In this document: positions 41,142 through 50,793 of the stretch, piece by piece
Position numbering within the stretch: the stretch's first letter is position 1
How the letters are laid out: every line of letters starts with the position of its first letter
NCBI GenBank assembly: GCA_947589315.1
Contig: CANPZE010000013.1
Span: 1-64,000, forward strand
Reading direction: 5' to 3'
Length of the DNA stretch: 64,000 nt
Source of the DNA: an uncultured Lachnospiraceae bacterium
Lineage (GTDB): Bacteria; Bacillota; Clostridia; Lachnospirales; Lachnospiraceae
Notes under the pieces: model-generated
Seen by the model: only the letters and a program-made list of their open reading frames with translations
Database searches by the model: none
Told to the model about the DNA's origin: nothing
Position numbers and translations under genes: made by a program

Positions 41142-43739
41142 TTATCCCTGCTGGATTCCTGTCACTTCATAACCGGCTTCTGTCACAGCATTCTCCAGTT
41201 GCTTCAGATCCATTTCTTCCCCGCCGGTCACCACTGCATTCTTCTTCTCCAGGCTCACCTCCACCTCGGATACTCCATTCAGCGCCCGAAGGGCCTTGTC
41301 TACTCTTCCGCTGCAGTGTTCACATGCCATTCCTTCAATTCCAATTGTTACTGTTTTCATCTTCCATTCCTCTCTTTCTTTTTTGTTTGCCCCGTCTCCG
41401 GCATTCTGCTTCCTCTTTCTCTGTGTCCTGCCATCCAGAGAGAGCCCTTTCAGGCGCAGGGCATTGCTGACCACACATACACTGCTCAGGCTCATGGCCG
41501 CCGCACCGAACATGGGATTCAGCCGCCAGCCTAGCAAGGGATAGAACAGGCCTGCCGCCAGAGGGATGCCGATGCTATTATAGAAAAATGCCCAGAACAG
41601 ATTCTGGCGGATATTGCGCATCACTGCCTTGCTCAGCCGGATCGCTCCCACCACATCCAACAGGTCGCTTTTCATCAGCACGATATCCCCACTTTCTATG
41701 GCTACGTCCGTCCCGGCGCCAATGGCTACGCCCACATCTGCTGAAGCCAGAGCCGGAGCATCATTCACACCGTCTCCCACCATTGCCACAATATGGCCCT
41801 CTTCTTTTAAACGGCGGATCTCTTCTTCCTTTTTCGCCGGCAGTACCCCTGCGATGACCTGATCGGCCCCTACCTGCTGCTGGATCGCATGGGCTGTTGT
41901 CTCATTGTCCCCTGTCAGCATAATGACACGGATCCCATATTCCTTCATCTGCCGGATGGCATCCTTGCTAGTGTCCTTAACTACATCTGCCACCGCAACA
42001 ATCCCCACCATGCCATTCTTCCGCCCAAACAGCAGCGGCGTCTTACCGGCCTGGGACAACGCCCGGACCTGTTCCCGCTCCTGGGACGAAAGGGAGATCC
42101 CCATTTCTTCCATCAGCCCTTCATTCCCGGCACAGTACCATACTCCCTCCAGCGTTCCCTGGATACCTTTCCCAAACAAAGCTTCAAAATCTTCTACTTT
42201 GTCCAGGGACAGCTGCCTTTTTTCACATTCCGCAACAATGGCTTCTGCCAGGGGATGCTCGCTGCCCTTCTCCAGAGAGCCGGCGATCCGCAACAGCTTC
42301 TCCTCTGTCATCCCGGATGCCGGAAATACATCGGTGACGGCAGGTTTGCCCTGGGTAATTGTCCCTGTCTTATCCAGAACGACCGTATCTATCTTGTGGG
42401 CAGTCTCCAATGCCTCTCCTGACTTGATGAGTATTCCATTTTCCGCCCCCTTGCCGGTCCCCACCATGATCGCCACAGGGGTAGCCAGCCCCAGCGCACA
42501 GGGACAGGAGATCACCAGGACTGCAATGGCGGAGGTCATAGCCGCCTCAAATCCCGCCCCGGACAGAAGCCACAGAACTCCTGTTACCAATGCGATACAA
42601 ATAACCACCGGAACAAAAATTCCGGCAATCTTATCTGCCAGCTTGGCAATGGGAGCCTTGCTGGAAGAAGCCTCCTCCACCAGCTTGATGATCTGGGCGA
42701 TCGTTGTATCCTCTCCTACCCTGACTGCTTTGGCACGGATCAGCCCTGCTTTATTCAGGGAAGCGGAGAGAATCCGGTCTCCCTCCTTTTTGGGAACGGG
42801 AATGCTCTCCCCGGTCAGCGCCGCCTCATCAAAGGAGGACTGCCCCTCCTGGATCACCCCATCTACAGCTACCGCCTCTCCTGGCTTTACCAGGAAAAGG
42901 TCTCCTGCCTCTATCTGGGAGACATCCACGACTTCCTCTCTTCCCTCCCGGATCACCGTCACTGTCTTGGGCGCCAGATCCATTAACTTGGTAATAGCCT
43001 CGCTGGTCCGCCCCTTGGATCGTGTCTCCAGAAACTTCCCTACTGTGATCAGCGTCAGGATCGTCCCCGCCGATTCAAAATACAGGTCATGGCTATAATG
43101 GGATACTAACTCCATATTTCCATGTCCCAACCCATAGCCAATGCGGTATATGGCAAAGATCCCATAGACAACCGCCGCTCCCGCACCAATCGCTATCAGG
43201 CTGTCCATGTTGGGGCTTCTTTTAACCAGTGTCTTAAAACCTACCCGGAAATAATTCTGGTTGGCCAAAAGAATTGGCGTTACAAGGAGCAGCTGGGTCA
43301 TGGCAAAGGTAATGGCGTTCTCATTTCCATGCAGATATTCCATTTCCCATTGCGGCATGGGAAGGGACAGCCACTGGAAGACCATATGTCCCATAGATAC
43401 ATACAATAACGGGATCAGAAAAATAACTGAAAAAATCAGCCGTTTCTTCATTCCCCGGATCTGTTCCTCCACAGGGTCCGCCTCTCCCTTTTCCCGTTGC
43501 TGCCTTTGGGAACCTTCAGATGCTTCCCAGGGTGATGCGCCATATCCGGCATCTACAACCGCCTGAATAATGCGGCTTTCCTCCAGCTTATCTGTGTCAT
43601 ATTCTACCTGCATACTGTTGGTCAGCAGGTTTACACTGACCCGCTCCATCCCCTCCAGCCTGGATACACTCTTTTCCACATGGGAGGAGCATGCCGAACA
43701 GGTCATTCCTGTTACATGAAATTTTTCCTTTTTACTCAA
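41142..43739 (-). CDS. copA: Copper-exporting P1B-ATPase with C-terminal CopZ-like domain
   Basis: Pumps Cu(I) out of the cell. 865 residues: N-terminal metal-binding domain (GMTCSACSSHV), eight membrane segments with CPC in ISCPCALGLATPVAI, actuator TGES, phosphorylation DKTGTITQGKP, SEHPLAEAI and GDGVNDAPALASADVGVAIG. After the last segment a 40-residue basic linker leads to a second metal-binding domain (GMACEHCSGRV). The start is TTG with AAGGAG upstream. An internal ATG at 41360 with GAGAGG before it could yield that last domain alone. It lies 30 bases after csoR. Confidence 0.96.
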   Translation of the reverse strand: MSKKEKFHVTGMTCSACSSHVEKSVSRLEGMERVSVNLLTNSMQVEYDTDKLEESRIIQAVVDAGYGASPWEASEGSQRQQREKGEADPVEEQIRGMKKRLIFSVIFLIPLLYVSMGHMVFQWLSLPMPQWEMEYLHGNENAITFAMTQLLLVTPILLANQNYFRVGFKTLVKRSPNMDSLIAIGAGAAVVYGIFAIYRIGYGLGHGNMELVSHYSHDLYFESAGTILTLITVGKFLETRSKGRTSEAITKLMDLAPKTVTVIREGREEVVDVSQIEAGDLFLVKPGEAVAVDGVIQEGQSSFDEAALTGESIPVPKKEGDRILSASLNKAGLIRAKAVRVGEDTTIAQIIKLVEEASSSKAPIAKLADKIAGIFVPVVICIALVTGVLWLLSGAGFEAAMTSAIAVLVISCPCALGLATPVAIMVGTGKGAENGILIKSGEALETAHKIDTVVLDKTGTITQGKPAVTDVFPASGMTEEKLLRIAGSLEKGSEHPLAEAIVAECEKRQLSLDKVEDFEALFGKGIQGTLEGVWYCAGNEGLMEEMGISLSSQEREQVRALSQAGKTPLLFGRKNGMVGIVAVADVVKDTSKDAIRQMKEYGIRVIMLTGDNETTAHAIQQQVGADQVIAGVLPAKKEEEIRRLKEEGHIVAMVGDGVNDAPALASADVGVAIGAGTDVAIESGDIVLMKSDLLDVVGAIRLSKAVMRNIRQNLFWAFFYNSIGIPLAAGLFYPLLGWRLNPMFGAAAMSLSSVCVVSNALRLKGLSLDGRTQRKRKQNAGDGANKKEREEWKMKTVTIGIEGMACEHCSGRVDKALRALNGVSEVEVSLEKKNAVVTGGEEMDLKQLENAVTEAGYEVTGIQQG

Positions 43740-43769
43740 TGCTCTCCTTCCCTCCTTTTTGTGAGACCA

Positions 43770-44114
43770 TCACTTCATCAGCTTCTGCAGCAATGCGCAC
43801 AACTCGTCAATAGCCTCTTCCTCTCCCTGCCGGATATCTTCTACTACGCAGGTCTTGATATGGCGGGATAACAGCATCTTGTTGAAGCTGTTCAAGGCTG
43901 CCTGTACTGCTGACACCTGTGTCACAATATCCACACAGTATCGATCCTGCTCCACCATTGCCTGGAGACCACGGATCTGCCCCTCAATCCGGCTGAGCCG
44001 GGTGATCAGATCTCTTTTTTCCTTAGTATCCCTATGCTTGACTTTTCCATTCCCTGTATTCTCCTGGGAGAATTCTCCCGGCATACTGTCCTCCCTGCTT
44101 TCACAGCAACCCAT
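43770..44114 (-). CDS. csoR: CsoR-type copper-sensing repressor
   Basis: Copper-sensing repressor of the all-helical CsoR/RcnR family, about 114 residues. Ligands are in DRYCVDIV (Cys) and SRHIKTCVVED (His and Cys), the family's C-H-C set. The first 25 residues hold additional cysteines (MGCCESRED). Cu(I) binding should release it from the operator just upstream. GAGGAG precedes MGCCESRED. First gene of csoR-copA. Confidence 0.94.
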   Translation of the reverse strand: MGCCESREDSMPGEFSQENTGNGKVKHRDTKEKRDLITRLSRIEGQIRGLQAMVEQDRYCVDIVTQVSAVQAALNSFNKMLLSRHIKTCVVEDIRQGEEEAIDELCALLQKLMK

Positions 44115-44154
44115 AGCGCATCTCCTCTCTGGCAGTGGCACATCAAACCTGTCC

Positions 44155-44175
44155 ATATACCCCCATGGGGTATAT
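44155..44175. promoter_or_regulatory. CsoR operator
   Basis: ATATACCCCCATGGGGTATA is a near-palindromic GC tract flanked by TATA, the pattern of known CsoR sites (CCCCATGGGG core, flanks offset by one base). It lies just downstream of the -10 box at about +7 to +27, where a bound repressor would block transcription. Confidence 0.8.
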
Positions 44176-44188
44176 GGAGGATATAACT

Positions 44189-44217
44189 ACTATAACTCTA
44201 TTTTCTTCCCTTGTCAA
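44189..44217 (-). promoter_or_regulatory. Sigma-A promoter of csoR-copA
   Basis: Reading leftward: TTGACA (44212-44217), 17-base spacer, TATAGT (44189-44194). A near-consensus promoter placed to be controlled by the adjacent operator. Confidence 0.88.
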
Positions 44218-44222
44218 TGTTC

Positions 44223-45134
44223 TCATTCCTCTTTCCAGGAGAGGGAAAATTGTTCCCAGGAGTTCTTCAGCTTCTCATACAGCCCTTCCTCCCCCAGGCG
44301 TTCCAACCGCTTCTCTACCGGCTCATCCAGCAGCTTCAGATACTTGTCCTCCTCCTTTTCCCGATCTGCCATGATCCCATCGAACTCCCCAAACCGAACC
44401 TTTCCTTCTGCCAATCCGGCAAAATGTTCCCCGGCGGCGCTGTCCCATTCCTGGCCAGAGATCCTTGCCTTCTTGCTGCCTGCTAAAGAGTAATATTTAA
44501 CTCCCTTCCTATCCTGTTTTTCATACAAATAACTGGTGATCTCTATCTCTCCCTGATGCAGGACAAAATCCTGTTCATAATATTCATGGTCTATGGCGCT
44601 TCCATGGGTAAAATCCCCAAGCACATAATGGTATTCTCCCTTATCACTGTCATAATATACCTGTGTGCCTCCCTGCTCCAGCACCACTCCCCAATCCGGT
44701 GCATCACAGCCTTTTTTCCCATGGATCTGGCTGATTTCTTCCAGGGCATCCCCTGTCTCATTGACCTCATAATATTGATTATGATAATTCCTGCCGTTTC
44801 CGTTTGTAGTGGTGGTAATAATCTCCAGCCTTCCGTTCTGGTCCAGATCTGTTACGGCATAGCTTAAAGGCGCCTCGCTCCCAAAGGGAAAATAATATTC
44901 CGCCGGTTTGTTAAGATTCTCTCTGTCATATTTCAATTTCTGATACTCCACCATCCAATCCTCGCGGGACCGGTCGATCAGACGGAGCTGCGCCTCAATA
45001 GACAGCGTCTCCTTCCCCTGATTTTCCTTTTGCTCTGGCACACTGCTGGTATCTGCCTGCGTCTGTCCGTTGCAGCCTGCAGTCAAAAGCCCTGCCGCCA
45101 GGAGCATAGCCAGATACCCTGCTCTCTTTTTCAT
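44223..45134 (-). CDS. Lipoprotein of unknown function with DxDxxG motif
   Basis: 303 residues. A lipoprotein signal (MKKRAGYLAMLLAAGLLTAGC, cysteine at 21) is followed by a low-complexity linker, then a domain opening with YAVTDLDQNGRLEIITTT, a calcium-loop-like or FG-GAP-like repeat. No enzyme motif is evident. A similar D-L-D-x-x-G-x-P/L-E pattern occurs in the lipoprotein near 63 kb. AAGGAG precedes the ATG. It stands between pyk and csoR-copA. Confidence 0.72.
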   Translation of the reverse strand: MKKRAGYLAMLLAAGLLTAGCNGQTQADTSSVPEQKENQGKETLSIEAQLRLIDRSREDWMVEYQKLKYDRENLNKPAEYYFPFGSEAPLSYAVTDLDQNGRLEIITTTTNGNGRNYHNQYYEVNETGDALEEISQIHGKKGCDAPDWGVVLEQGGTQVYYDSDKGEYHYVLGDFTHGSAIDHEYYEQDFVLHQGEIEITSYLYEKQDRKGVKYYSLAGSKKARISGQEWDSAAGEHFAGLAEGKVRFGEFDGIMADREKEEDKYLKLLDEPVEKRLERLGEEGLYEKLKNSWEQFSLSWKEE

Positions 45135-45152
45135 ACGTCTTTCTCCTTTTTT

Positions 45153-46571
45153 CTATTCCACACATTCCACCTTGATCATATTGGTCGTGCCAGATATGCC
45201 AATGGGAACGCCGGACGTAATCACTGCAATATCTCCCTTTTTCAACAGTCCCTTTCCTTTGGAGACCTGGATGGCATGGTCAAAAAGATCAAACACATCT
45301 TTCTTCTCCTCCAGCAGGACCGGAGTCACTCCCCAGGAAAGATTCAGCTGGCGGCTCACTTTCTCAGAAGTGGCGCAGCCGATGATCCCGCAGCCAGGGC
45401 GGTAGCGGGAGATCATCCGGGCAGAGCGTCCTGACTTGGTTACTGTTACAATGGCCTGCGCATTCAAGTCATAGGCCGTTGTACAGGTAGCGTGGCTGAT
45501 GGCGTCTGTCACATCAGGATTTTCCGGACGTTCCTGGACAAAGAACCGTTTCCGGTAATCAATATCCTGCTCCGCCCTTTCGGCAATACGTACCATTGTC
45601 TTCAATGACTCCACAGGAAATCTGCCGGCGGCAGTCTCTCCGGAAAGCATAATGGCGCTGGTGCCATCATAGACTGCATTGGCCACATCCGCCGTTTCTG
45701 CTCTGGTGGGACGGGGATGTTGCATCATGGAATCCAGCATCTGTGTAGCCGTGATCACCTGCTTTCCTGTAGCATATACCTTTTTGATGATCATCTTTTG
45801 CACTACCGGCACCTCTTCCTCCGGCATCTCTACTCCCATGTCTCCCCGGGCAATCATAATCCCATCGGATTCCCGGATGATCCCGTCTATATTCTCCACG
45901 CCCTGCATATTCTCAATCTTGGCAATAATCTTAATCTCCTTGCCCCCATTTTCCTCCAGAAGACTGCGGATCTGCTTTACATCTTCAGGAGAACGGACAA
46001 AGGATGCGGCCACATAATCTATATCCTGCCGGATCCCAAAAAGGATATCTTCCCGGTCTTTGTCACTCATATAGGGCATGTTCACCCGCACGCCTGGCAG
46101 ATTCACTCCCTTCCGGTTGGAGATTGTCCCTTCATTCCTTACAATACAGCGTATGGCGTCTCCCTGGATTTCCTGCACCTGCAGCTCTAACAGGCCATCA
46201 TCGATCAGAATTGAGGAGCCCATCTGCACATCCCGATACAGACTGGGATAGGATACGCTCACCTGGCTTTCATTTCCCTCTGCCTCATGGCAAACCAGGG
46301 TAAATTCCTGTCCTGCTGTCAAATGGACGCTGCCCTTCTCAAAACAGCCGATCCGGATCTCCGGGCCCTTCGTATCCAGCAAGATAGCAATGGGCTTACC
46401 GCATCTTTTCCGGATACGGCGCAGGCGTTCCATCCTCTCCTCCTGTTCCTGGTGGGTACCGTGGGAAAAATTAAACCGCGCCACATCCATTCCTTCTTCT
46501 ACGAGCCTCTGTAAGATCTCGTCCTTGTCAGTAGCAGGCCCCAGTGTACAGATAATCTTTGTTTTTCTCAT
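45153..46571 (-). CDS. pyk: Pyruvate kinase
   Basis: Converts phosphoenolpyruvate and ADP to pyruvate and ATP. About 473 residues: MRKTKIICTLGPATDKDEIL (start of the barrel), the mobile B domain (about 70-165), MIARGDMGVEMP, and the signature TQMLDSMMQHPRPTRAETAD with MLSGETAAG. It ends without the extra phosphohistidine domain found in Bacillus PykA. GGAGG precedes MRKTKIIC. The lipoprotein gene follows 18 bases later. Confidence 0.97.
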   Translation of the reverse strand: MRKTKIICTLGPATDKDEILQRLVEEGMDVARFNFSHGTHQEQEERMERLRRIRKRCGKPIAILLDTKGPEIRIGCFEKGSVHLTAGQEFTLVCHEAEGNESQVSVSYPSLYRDVQMGSSILIDDGLLELQVQEIQGDAIRCIVRNEGTISNRKGVNLPGVRVNMPYMSDKDREDILFGIRQDIDYVAASFVRSPEDVKQIRSLLEENGGKEIKIIAKIENMQGVENIDGIIRESDGIMIARGDMGVEMPEEEVPVVQKMIIKKVYATGKQVITATQMLDSMMQHPRPTRAETADVANAVYDGTSAIMLSGETAAGRFPVESLKTMVRIAERAEQDIDYRKRFFVQERPENPDVTDAISHATCTTAYDLNAQAIVTVTKSGRSARMISRYRPGCGIIGCATSEKVSRQLNLSWGVTPVLLEEKKDVFDLFDHAIQVSKGKGLLKKGDIAVITSGVPIGISGTTNMIKVECVE

Positions 46572-46649
46572 TTTTCTCCTCCAATTTTTATTTTCCACAA
46601 TATCTCTCTCCTATCATAGACCATTTACATCCCGGAAGCAATAATAGCT

Positions 46650-47270
46650 TCACCTGTGCTGATAAAAGAATACCGCCAGCTGTGTCCGGTCCCGCAGTTC
46701 TAATTTGTCCAGAATATTACTGATATAATTTCTTATCGTCCCCTCTGACAGAAAGGTCTTACCGGCAATCTCCCGGTTGCTCATCCCCTGCGCTACCAAC
46801 TCGATAATCTCATACTCCTTTTCGGTAATGCCGGCCTTCGCATAACTAAAATTCTCTCCGCTGTGCATCAGCCCCGGCAGCTTACTGACAACCTCCCCGC
46901 CGAACACAGTCTGCCCCAGGCAGACTGCCTCCAATGCAGGCACGATCCCTTCAAAATCCTGTTTCAGAATATAGCCCTTGGCTCCCATGCGCAAAGCCTG
47001 GACTATATATTCATCATCAGAAAAGGTGGTGAGAAATAAAATCTTTGCCTCCCGGTCCTGCTTCAAAATCTCCTCTGCCGCTTCCAATCCGGACATGGTG
47101 TCCATCCGGATGTCCATCAGCAATACGTCTGGTTTCCATTTCTGATACAAACGGATCGCTTCCCGCCCATCATAGCCTGTATCCAGAACCTGGATTCTTT
47201 CATCTGCTTCCAAAATGGTCTGTAACGATACGGCTACCAGCCTGTCATCATCCACAATCACGATTCTCAT
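46650..47270 (-). CDS. NarL/FixJ-family response regulator
   Basis: 206 residues: receiver with D7/D8, phospho-acceptor D53 (VLLMDIRMDTMSG), Lys in GYILKQDFE; C-terminal LuxR-type HTH (ITEKEYEIIELVAQGMSNRE, then LSEGTIRNYISNILDKL). GGAGAGGG precedes MRIVIVDDD. It follows the kinase by 51 bases. A dyad in the divergent promoter region is its likely target. Confidence 0.95.
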   Translation of the reverse strand: MRIVIVDDDRLVAVSLQTILEADERIQVLDTGYDGREAIRLYQKWKPDVLLMDIRMDTMSGLEAAEEILKQDREAKILFLTTFSDDEYIVQALRMGAKGYILKQDFEGIVPALEAVCLGQTVFGGEVVSKLPGLMHSGENFSYAKAGITEKEYEIIELVAQGMSNREIAGKTFLSEGTIRNYISNILDKLELRDRTQLAVFFYQHR

Positions 47271-47321
47271 AGTCTTCCCTCTCCAGATTTCTACTATCAA
47301 AGATGTTATTTTTCTTCCCCG

Positions 47322-48467
47322 TCATCTTCCCTTGGGAATGGTGGCAAATACAGAAAATCCCCGGAGATCTCTTCTCATCTGCAGGACGCCGGAAAGACCT
47401 TCTACCCGCTCCCGGATGTTCTCCAGGCCGATGCCTGTCCCATTGCCCCCAGCTTCCGCTTCGGCTGCCATTGCCGTCCCGGCCCTGCCTCCTTTTTCCA
47501 TGCCATTATCAGTGACCTCCAATTGCCAGAAGGCCGGATGTTCTATTAAAGCAATCCGGATCCTGTCTCCATCGCTGTGGCGGATCACATTAGAGACGGC
47601 CTCCTTCACAACGGCAATCAGACAATATTTCACTTTGGACGGCGCCTGCTCCATATCGTAATCCACTTCCACCTGGTACCCCTCCAGCACTCTTACTATC
47701 TCCCGGATACTCTGTTCCACATCGATAGATTCCTCATGGAGATCGTGAACACTTTGCCGGATGCTATCCATGGCCTCATCTAAGGTTTCCTTTAACTGTA
47801 TCAGCTTCCCTGCCATTGCCTCTTCCCGGTTGACAGAGAGCATTGCTCCCGTCACCAGCAGGGCGCGGGATAAAAGATGCCCCACATTGTCGTGGATCTC
47901 CCGGGCGATCCGGTTTCTCTCCCGCAGCGTGGCAGTGTAAACTTCGCTGTCCTGTTTTTCTATCAAATATTGATTCCGGCTCTGGAGAAGAAGATTTTCT
48001 TCCTTCCCAGTGTCCCGGACCGCAATATGCCGTTCCTTCAGCGCCAGATACTGCCTGCTGTTCCATTCCAGCCATACTGCAAGAACAAGAAAAAAGAGGA
48101 TCCCTGCTGCCTCCCAGCCTTTCAACTGTCCCCTCGCCAGATAAAGACTTGTCCCTGCAAGCATCAACTGGGCCACTCCCAAAAAGCCGTCACGCCAGGA
48201 TGAGTGTGTATCCCTCCATGACTGCATTATCTCATATAGCAACATCGGCAGCATCAGGGCAAACTCCGGGATCAGCAGACTTCCTATCCCATACAGCAGC
48301 TGGAAGATGATTTTCCCTGGAGAATCCTCCAGCCACACTCCGCTGCAGCTGAGGATAAATGCGCAGAGGCCGGCTGTCAGGCGCATCTGTCCAATGCCTC
48401 CCAGAAATGCCAGCATACTGCACCCTATGATCAGAACAAGGCGATTCCCTATTCTCTGCACCTCCAT
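47322..48467 (-). CDS. NarL-type sensor histidine kinase (DesK/LnrJ-like)
   Basis: About 381 residues. Several membrane segments in the first 170 residues with almost no extracellular loop, as in kinases that sense the membrane. A HisKA_3 domain holds the phospho-histidine in RNRIAREIHDNVGHLL, and the ATPase domain ends GNGTGIGLENIRERV. GAGAGGG precedes MEVQRIGNR. It is divergent from an ABC exporter, the layout of envelope-damage modules. Confidence 0.92.
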   Translation of the reverse strand: MEVQRIGNRLVLIIGCSMLAFLGGIGQMRLTAGLCAFILSCSGVWLEDSPGKIIFQLLYGIGSLLIPEFALMLPMLLYEIMQSWRDTHSSWRDGFLGVAQLMLAGTSLYLARGQLKGWEAAGILFFLVLAVWLEWNSRQYLALKERHIAVRDTGKEENLLLQSRNQYLIEKQDSEVYTATLRERNRIAREIHDNVGHLLSRALLVTGAMLSVNREEAMAGKLIQLKETLDEAMDSIRQSVHDLHEESIDVEQSIREIVRVLEGYQVEVDYDMEQAPSKVKYCLIAVVKEAVSNVIRHSDGDRIRIALIEHPAFWQLEVTDNGMEKGGRAGTAMAAEAEAGGNGTGIGLENIRERVEGLSGVLQMRRDLRGFSVFATIPKGR

Positions 48468-48534
48468 TACGCATCCCTCTCCCTTCCGGCTTTTTCTGAT
48501 ATCACTATAACAAAACCCCGGTTTAAAAACAATG

Positions 48535-48546
48535 TGACAAATGTCA
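48535..48546. promoter_or_regulatory. Candidate operator (TGACA-AA-TGTCA dyad)
   Basis: Perfect five-base arms with a two-base spacer lie in the gap between the NarL-type kinase/regulator operon and the ABC operon. The position suits the response regulator encoded next to it; identity is inferred. Confidence 0.5.
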
Positions 48547-48646
48547 TGGGATTTCTTTACTCTGTTCACTTCTTCCCATAGAAATCTTAGGATAAAATCA
48601 TAACTGTTCCATACTATGTTCTAAGAAAAAGGAGGGGTACGCATCT

Positions 48647-49591
48647 ATGAATGAGACCGTTAAGATAACCAATCTTGTAAAACGCTACAAAGATCTGGTG
48701 GCAGTAGACCATCTGAGCCTGGAGATCCAGGAGGGCGAAATCCTGGGACTGCTTGGTCCAAATGGCTCCGGCAAAACCACTACTCTCAACTGCCTGATGG
48801 CGCTTCTGAGCTATGATAAGGGAGAGATCCGGGTCTTTGGCCAGCCTATGACATCGGAAAGCTATAAGCAAAAACGTGATATTGGGATCGTGATGCAAAA
48901 TGTTGCCGTCTTTGACTCTCTCACCGTCTATCAGAATATTGATTTCTTCTGCGGCCTGTATATCAAAGACGCCAAATTGCGGAAACAGTATGTGGAAGAG
49001 GCGATCCGCTTTGTAGAATTAGAAGATTTCCGCCAATTTTATCCCAAAAAGCTTTCCGGAGGCCTTCTCCGCCGCCTGAATATCGCCTGTGGCATTGCCC
49101 ATAAACCAAAGCTGATCATATTGGATGAGCCTACTGTAGCCGTAGATCCCCAGAGCCGCAACAAAATCCTGGAAGGGATCCAGGAGCTGAACCAAAGGGG
49201 AGCTACCATTATATACACTTCCCATTATATGGAAGAGGTGGAGCAGATCTGTTCCCGAATCGTTATCATGGACCAGGGAAAATGCATTGCCAGCGGCACG
49301 ACAGATGAGTTAAAGCTGATGATCAAAAACAGCGAGACGATCCATATTGAAATTCCTGCCCTGACACAAAGGGAGCAAGAGGAAATCCGGAACTTGAAGC
49401 ACATTTATTTTGCAGAATATTGCGATCACACACTGCATCTGAAATGTGACGGCGGCAGCCATAACCTGATCCATGTTATGAATTATCTGACAGAACATGA
49501 TATTTCCTTCAGCCGGGTACGTTCAGAGCTTCCCACACTGAATGATGTCTTTCTGGAGATTACCGGGAAGGAATTACGGGACCCCAGCTAA
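48647..49591 (+). CDS. ABC transporter ATP-binding protein (LnrL-like)
   Basis: 314 residues: Walker A GPNGSGKTTT, signature KLSGGLLRRLNIA, Walker B LIILDEPTVAVDP, switch H in YTSHYMEE. The last 80 residues form the accessory domain of DrrA/LnrL-type drug exporters. AGGAGG lies about 11 bases before the ATG. Two permease genes follow in the same operon, and the divergent kinase/regulator pair lies upstream. The gene set and lengths match Bacillus LnrLMN (linearmycin resistance); substrate unproven. Confidence 0.92.
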   Translation: MNETVKITNLVKRYKDLVAVDHLSLEIQEGEILGLLGPNGSGKTTTLNCLMALLSYDKGEIRVFGQPMTSESYKQKRDIGIVMQNVAVFDSLTVYQNIDFFCGLYIKDAKLRKQYVEEAIRFVELEDFRQFYPKKLSGGLLRRLNIACGIAHKPKLIILDEPTVAVDPQSRNKILEGIQELNQRGATIIYTSHYMEEVEQICSRIVIMDQGKCIASGTTDELKLMIKNSETIHIEIPALTQREQEEIRNLKHIYFAEYCDHTLHLKCDGGSHNLIHVMNYLTEHDISFSRVRSELPTLNDVFLEITGKELRDPS

Positions 49592-49636
49592 TCTCCACTA
49601 TCAGCCGCTAACACTGTAAAGAAAAGGAAGGTTTTT

Positions 49637-50788
49637 ATGTTTTTCCATATTTTAAAATATCGTTTGATCCAGTTGTTCCACAGCCGCAATATACTAATCT
49701 GGATCTTTATCTTCCCTCTGATTCTGGGCAGCCTGTTCTACATGGGCTTTGGCAATATGATCATTGACAACGGCAATGATTTCCAGTCCATCCCTATTGC
49801 GGTGGTCGGACAGGGCCAGGGAAATCCCATTCTTGACGAGGTGATCCAGAGCCTGAGCCAGGGGGACAGCCCTATGTTCGATGTGACCAGAACAAAGGAA
49901 GCAAATGCACAAAAACTACTTCAAAAAGATAAGGTGGACGGCATCCTGTATGAAGCTCCGGAACCTTATCTGACGGTGAACAGGAATGATTTGAACCAGA
50001 GCATTCTTTATAGCTTCCTGTCTCAATATATACAGCAGGCGGAAGTAATAACCCGCATTGCAGAAAACCATCCGGAAAATCTGGAGGCCGCTGTATCACA
50101 GCTTCGCTCTGATGCTGGCTATAATAAAGAAGTATCTATGACAAGATCAAAGAACACGAATAACCTGACCCAGTATTTCTATGCCCTGATCGCCATGATC
50201 TGTCTATATGGCGGCCAGATCGGCATGGATACGCTCATCACCCTGCACCCGCAGCTGTCTTCCCACGCCGCCCGGAAAAGCATCGCGCCGGTCCATAAAT
50301 TGAAAATGATCGCTGCTGACCTTACCGCATCGGTAATGGTAAATTATCTGTCCGTGCTGATCCTGATCTTCTATATTACCCAGATCCTGAAAATCAATCT
50401 GGGGGACCGGCTGGTACTGCTGCTCCTGGCCAGCCTGGCAGGAAGCCTGATCGGTGTATCCATCGGCATTTTCTTTGGTTCCCTCCCCCATCTGGAAAGC
50501 AATACAAAAGAGGGTTTCCTCATGGGCTTTACTATGTTCTGTTGCTTTTTGGGCGGACTGATCGTTCAAAACATGCCTTCCATCGTAGAAGAGCATGCCC
50601 CGGTGATCAATCAGATCAATCCTGCCTATCTGCTGTCTGACTGCTTTTATGTGTTGAATATCTACCAGGATACGGCCCGGTGGTGCCGCAATGTGATCTC
50701 TCTTTTGATCCTCACGGTGTTATTTAGCCTGGCAGCCTATCTGCTTATACGGCAGAAAACACAGGGTTCCTCTCAGAAAGGAGAATAA
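49637..50788 (+). CDS. ABC-2 type permease (first of two)
   Basis: 383 residues. One N-terminal membrane segment (LIWIFIFPLILGSLFYMGFG), a large external domain of about 150 residues (IPIAVVGQGQGNPILDEVIQ), then five segments including YFYALIAMICLYGGQIGMDT and GSLIGVSIGIFFGSLPHLES. The order matches ABC-2 permeases of the YhgE/LnrM kind. Forms the exporter with the ATPase before it and the permease after it. Confidence 0.87.
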   Translation: MFFHILKYRLIQLFHSRNILIWIFIFPLILGSLFYMGFGNMIIDNGNDFQSIPIAVVGQGQGNPILDEVIQSLSQGDSPMFDVTRTKEANAQKLLQKDKVDGILYEAPEPYLTVNRNDLNQSILYSFLSQYIQQAEVITRIAENHPENLEAAVSQLRSDAGYNKEVSMTRSKNTNNLTQYFYALIAMICLYGGQIGMDTLITLHPQLSSHAARKSIAPVHKLKMIAADLTASVMVNYLSVLILIFYITQILKINLGDRLVLLLLASLAGSLIGVSIGIFFGSLPHLESNTKEGFLMGFTMFCCFLGGLIVQNMPSIVEEHAPVINQINPAYLLSDCFYVLNIYQDTARWCRNVISLLILTVLFSLAAYLLIRQKTQGSSQKGE

Positions 50789-50793
50789 ATTCC

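Noticed and set aside
41905..43098. 397-residue antisense ORF inside copA
   Set aside because: Shadow frame of a conserved P-type ATPase.
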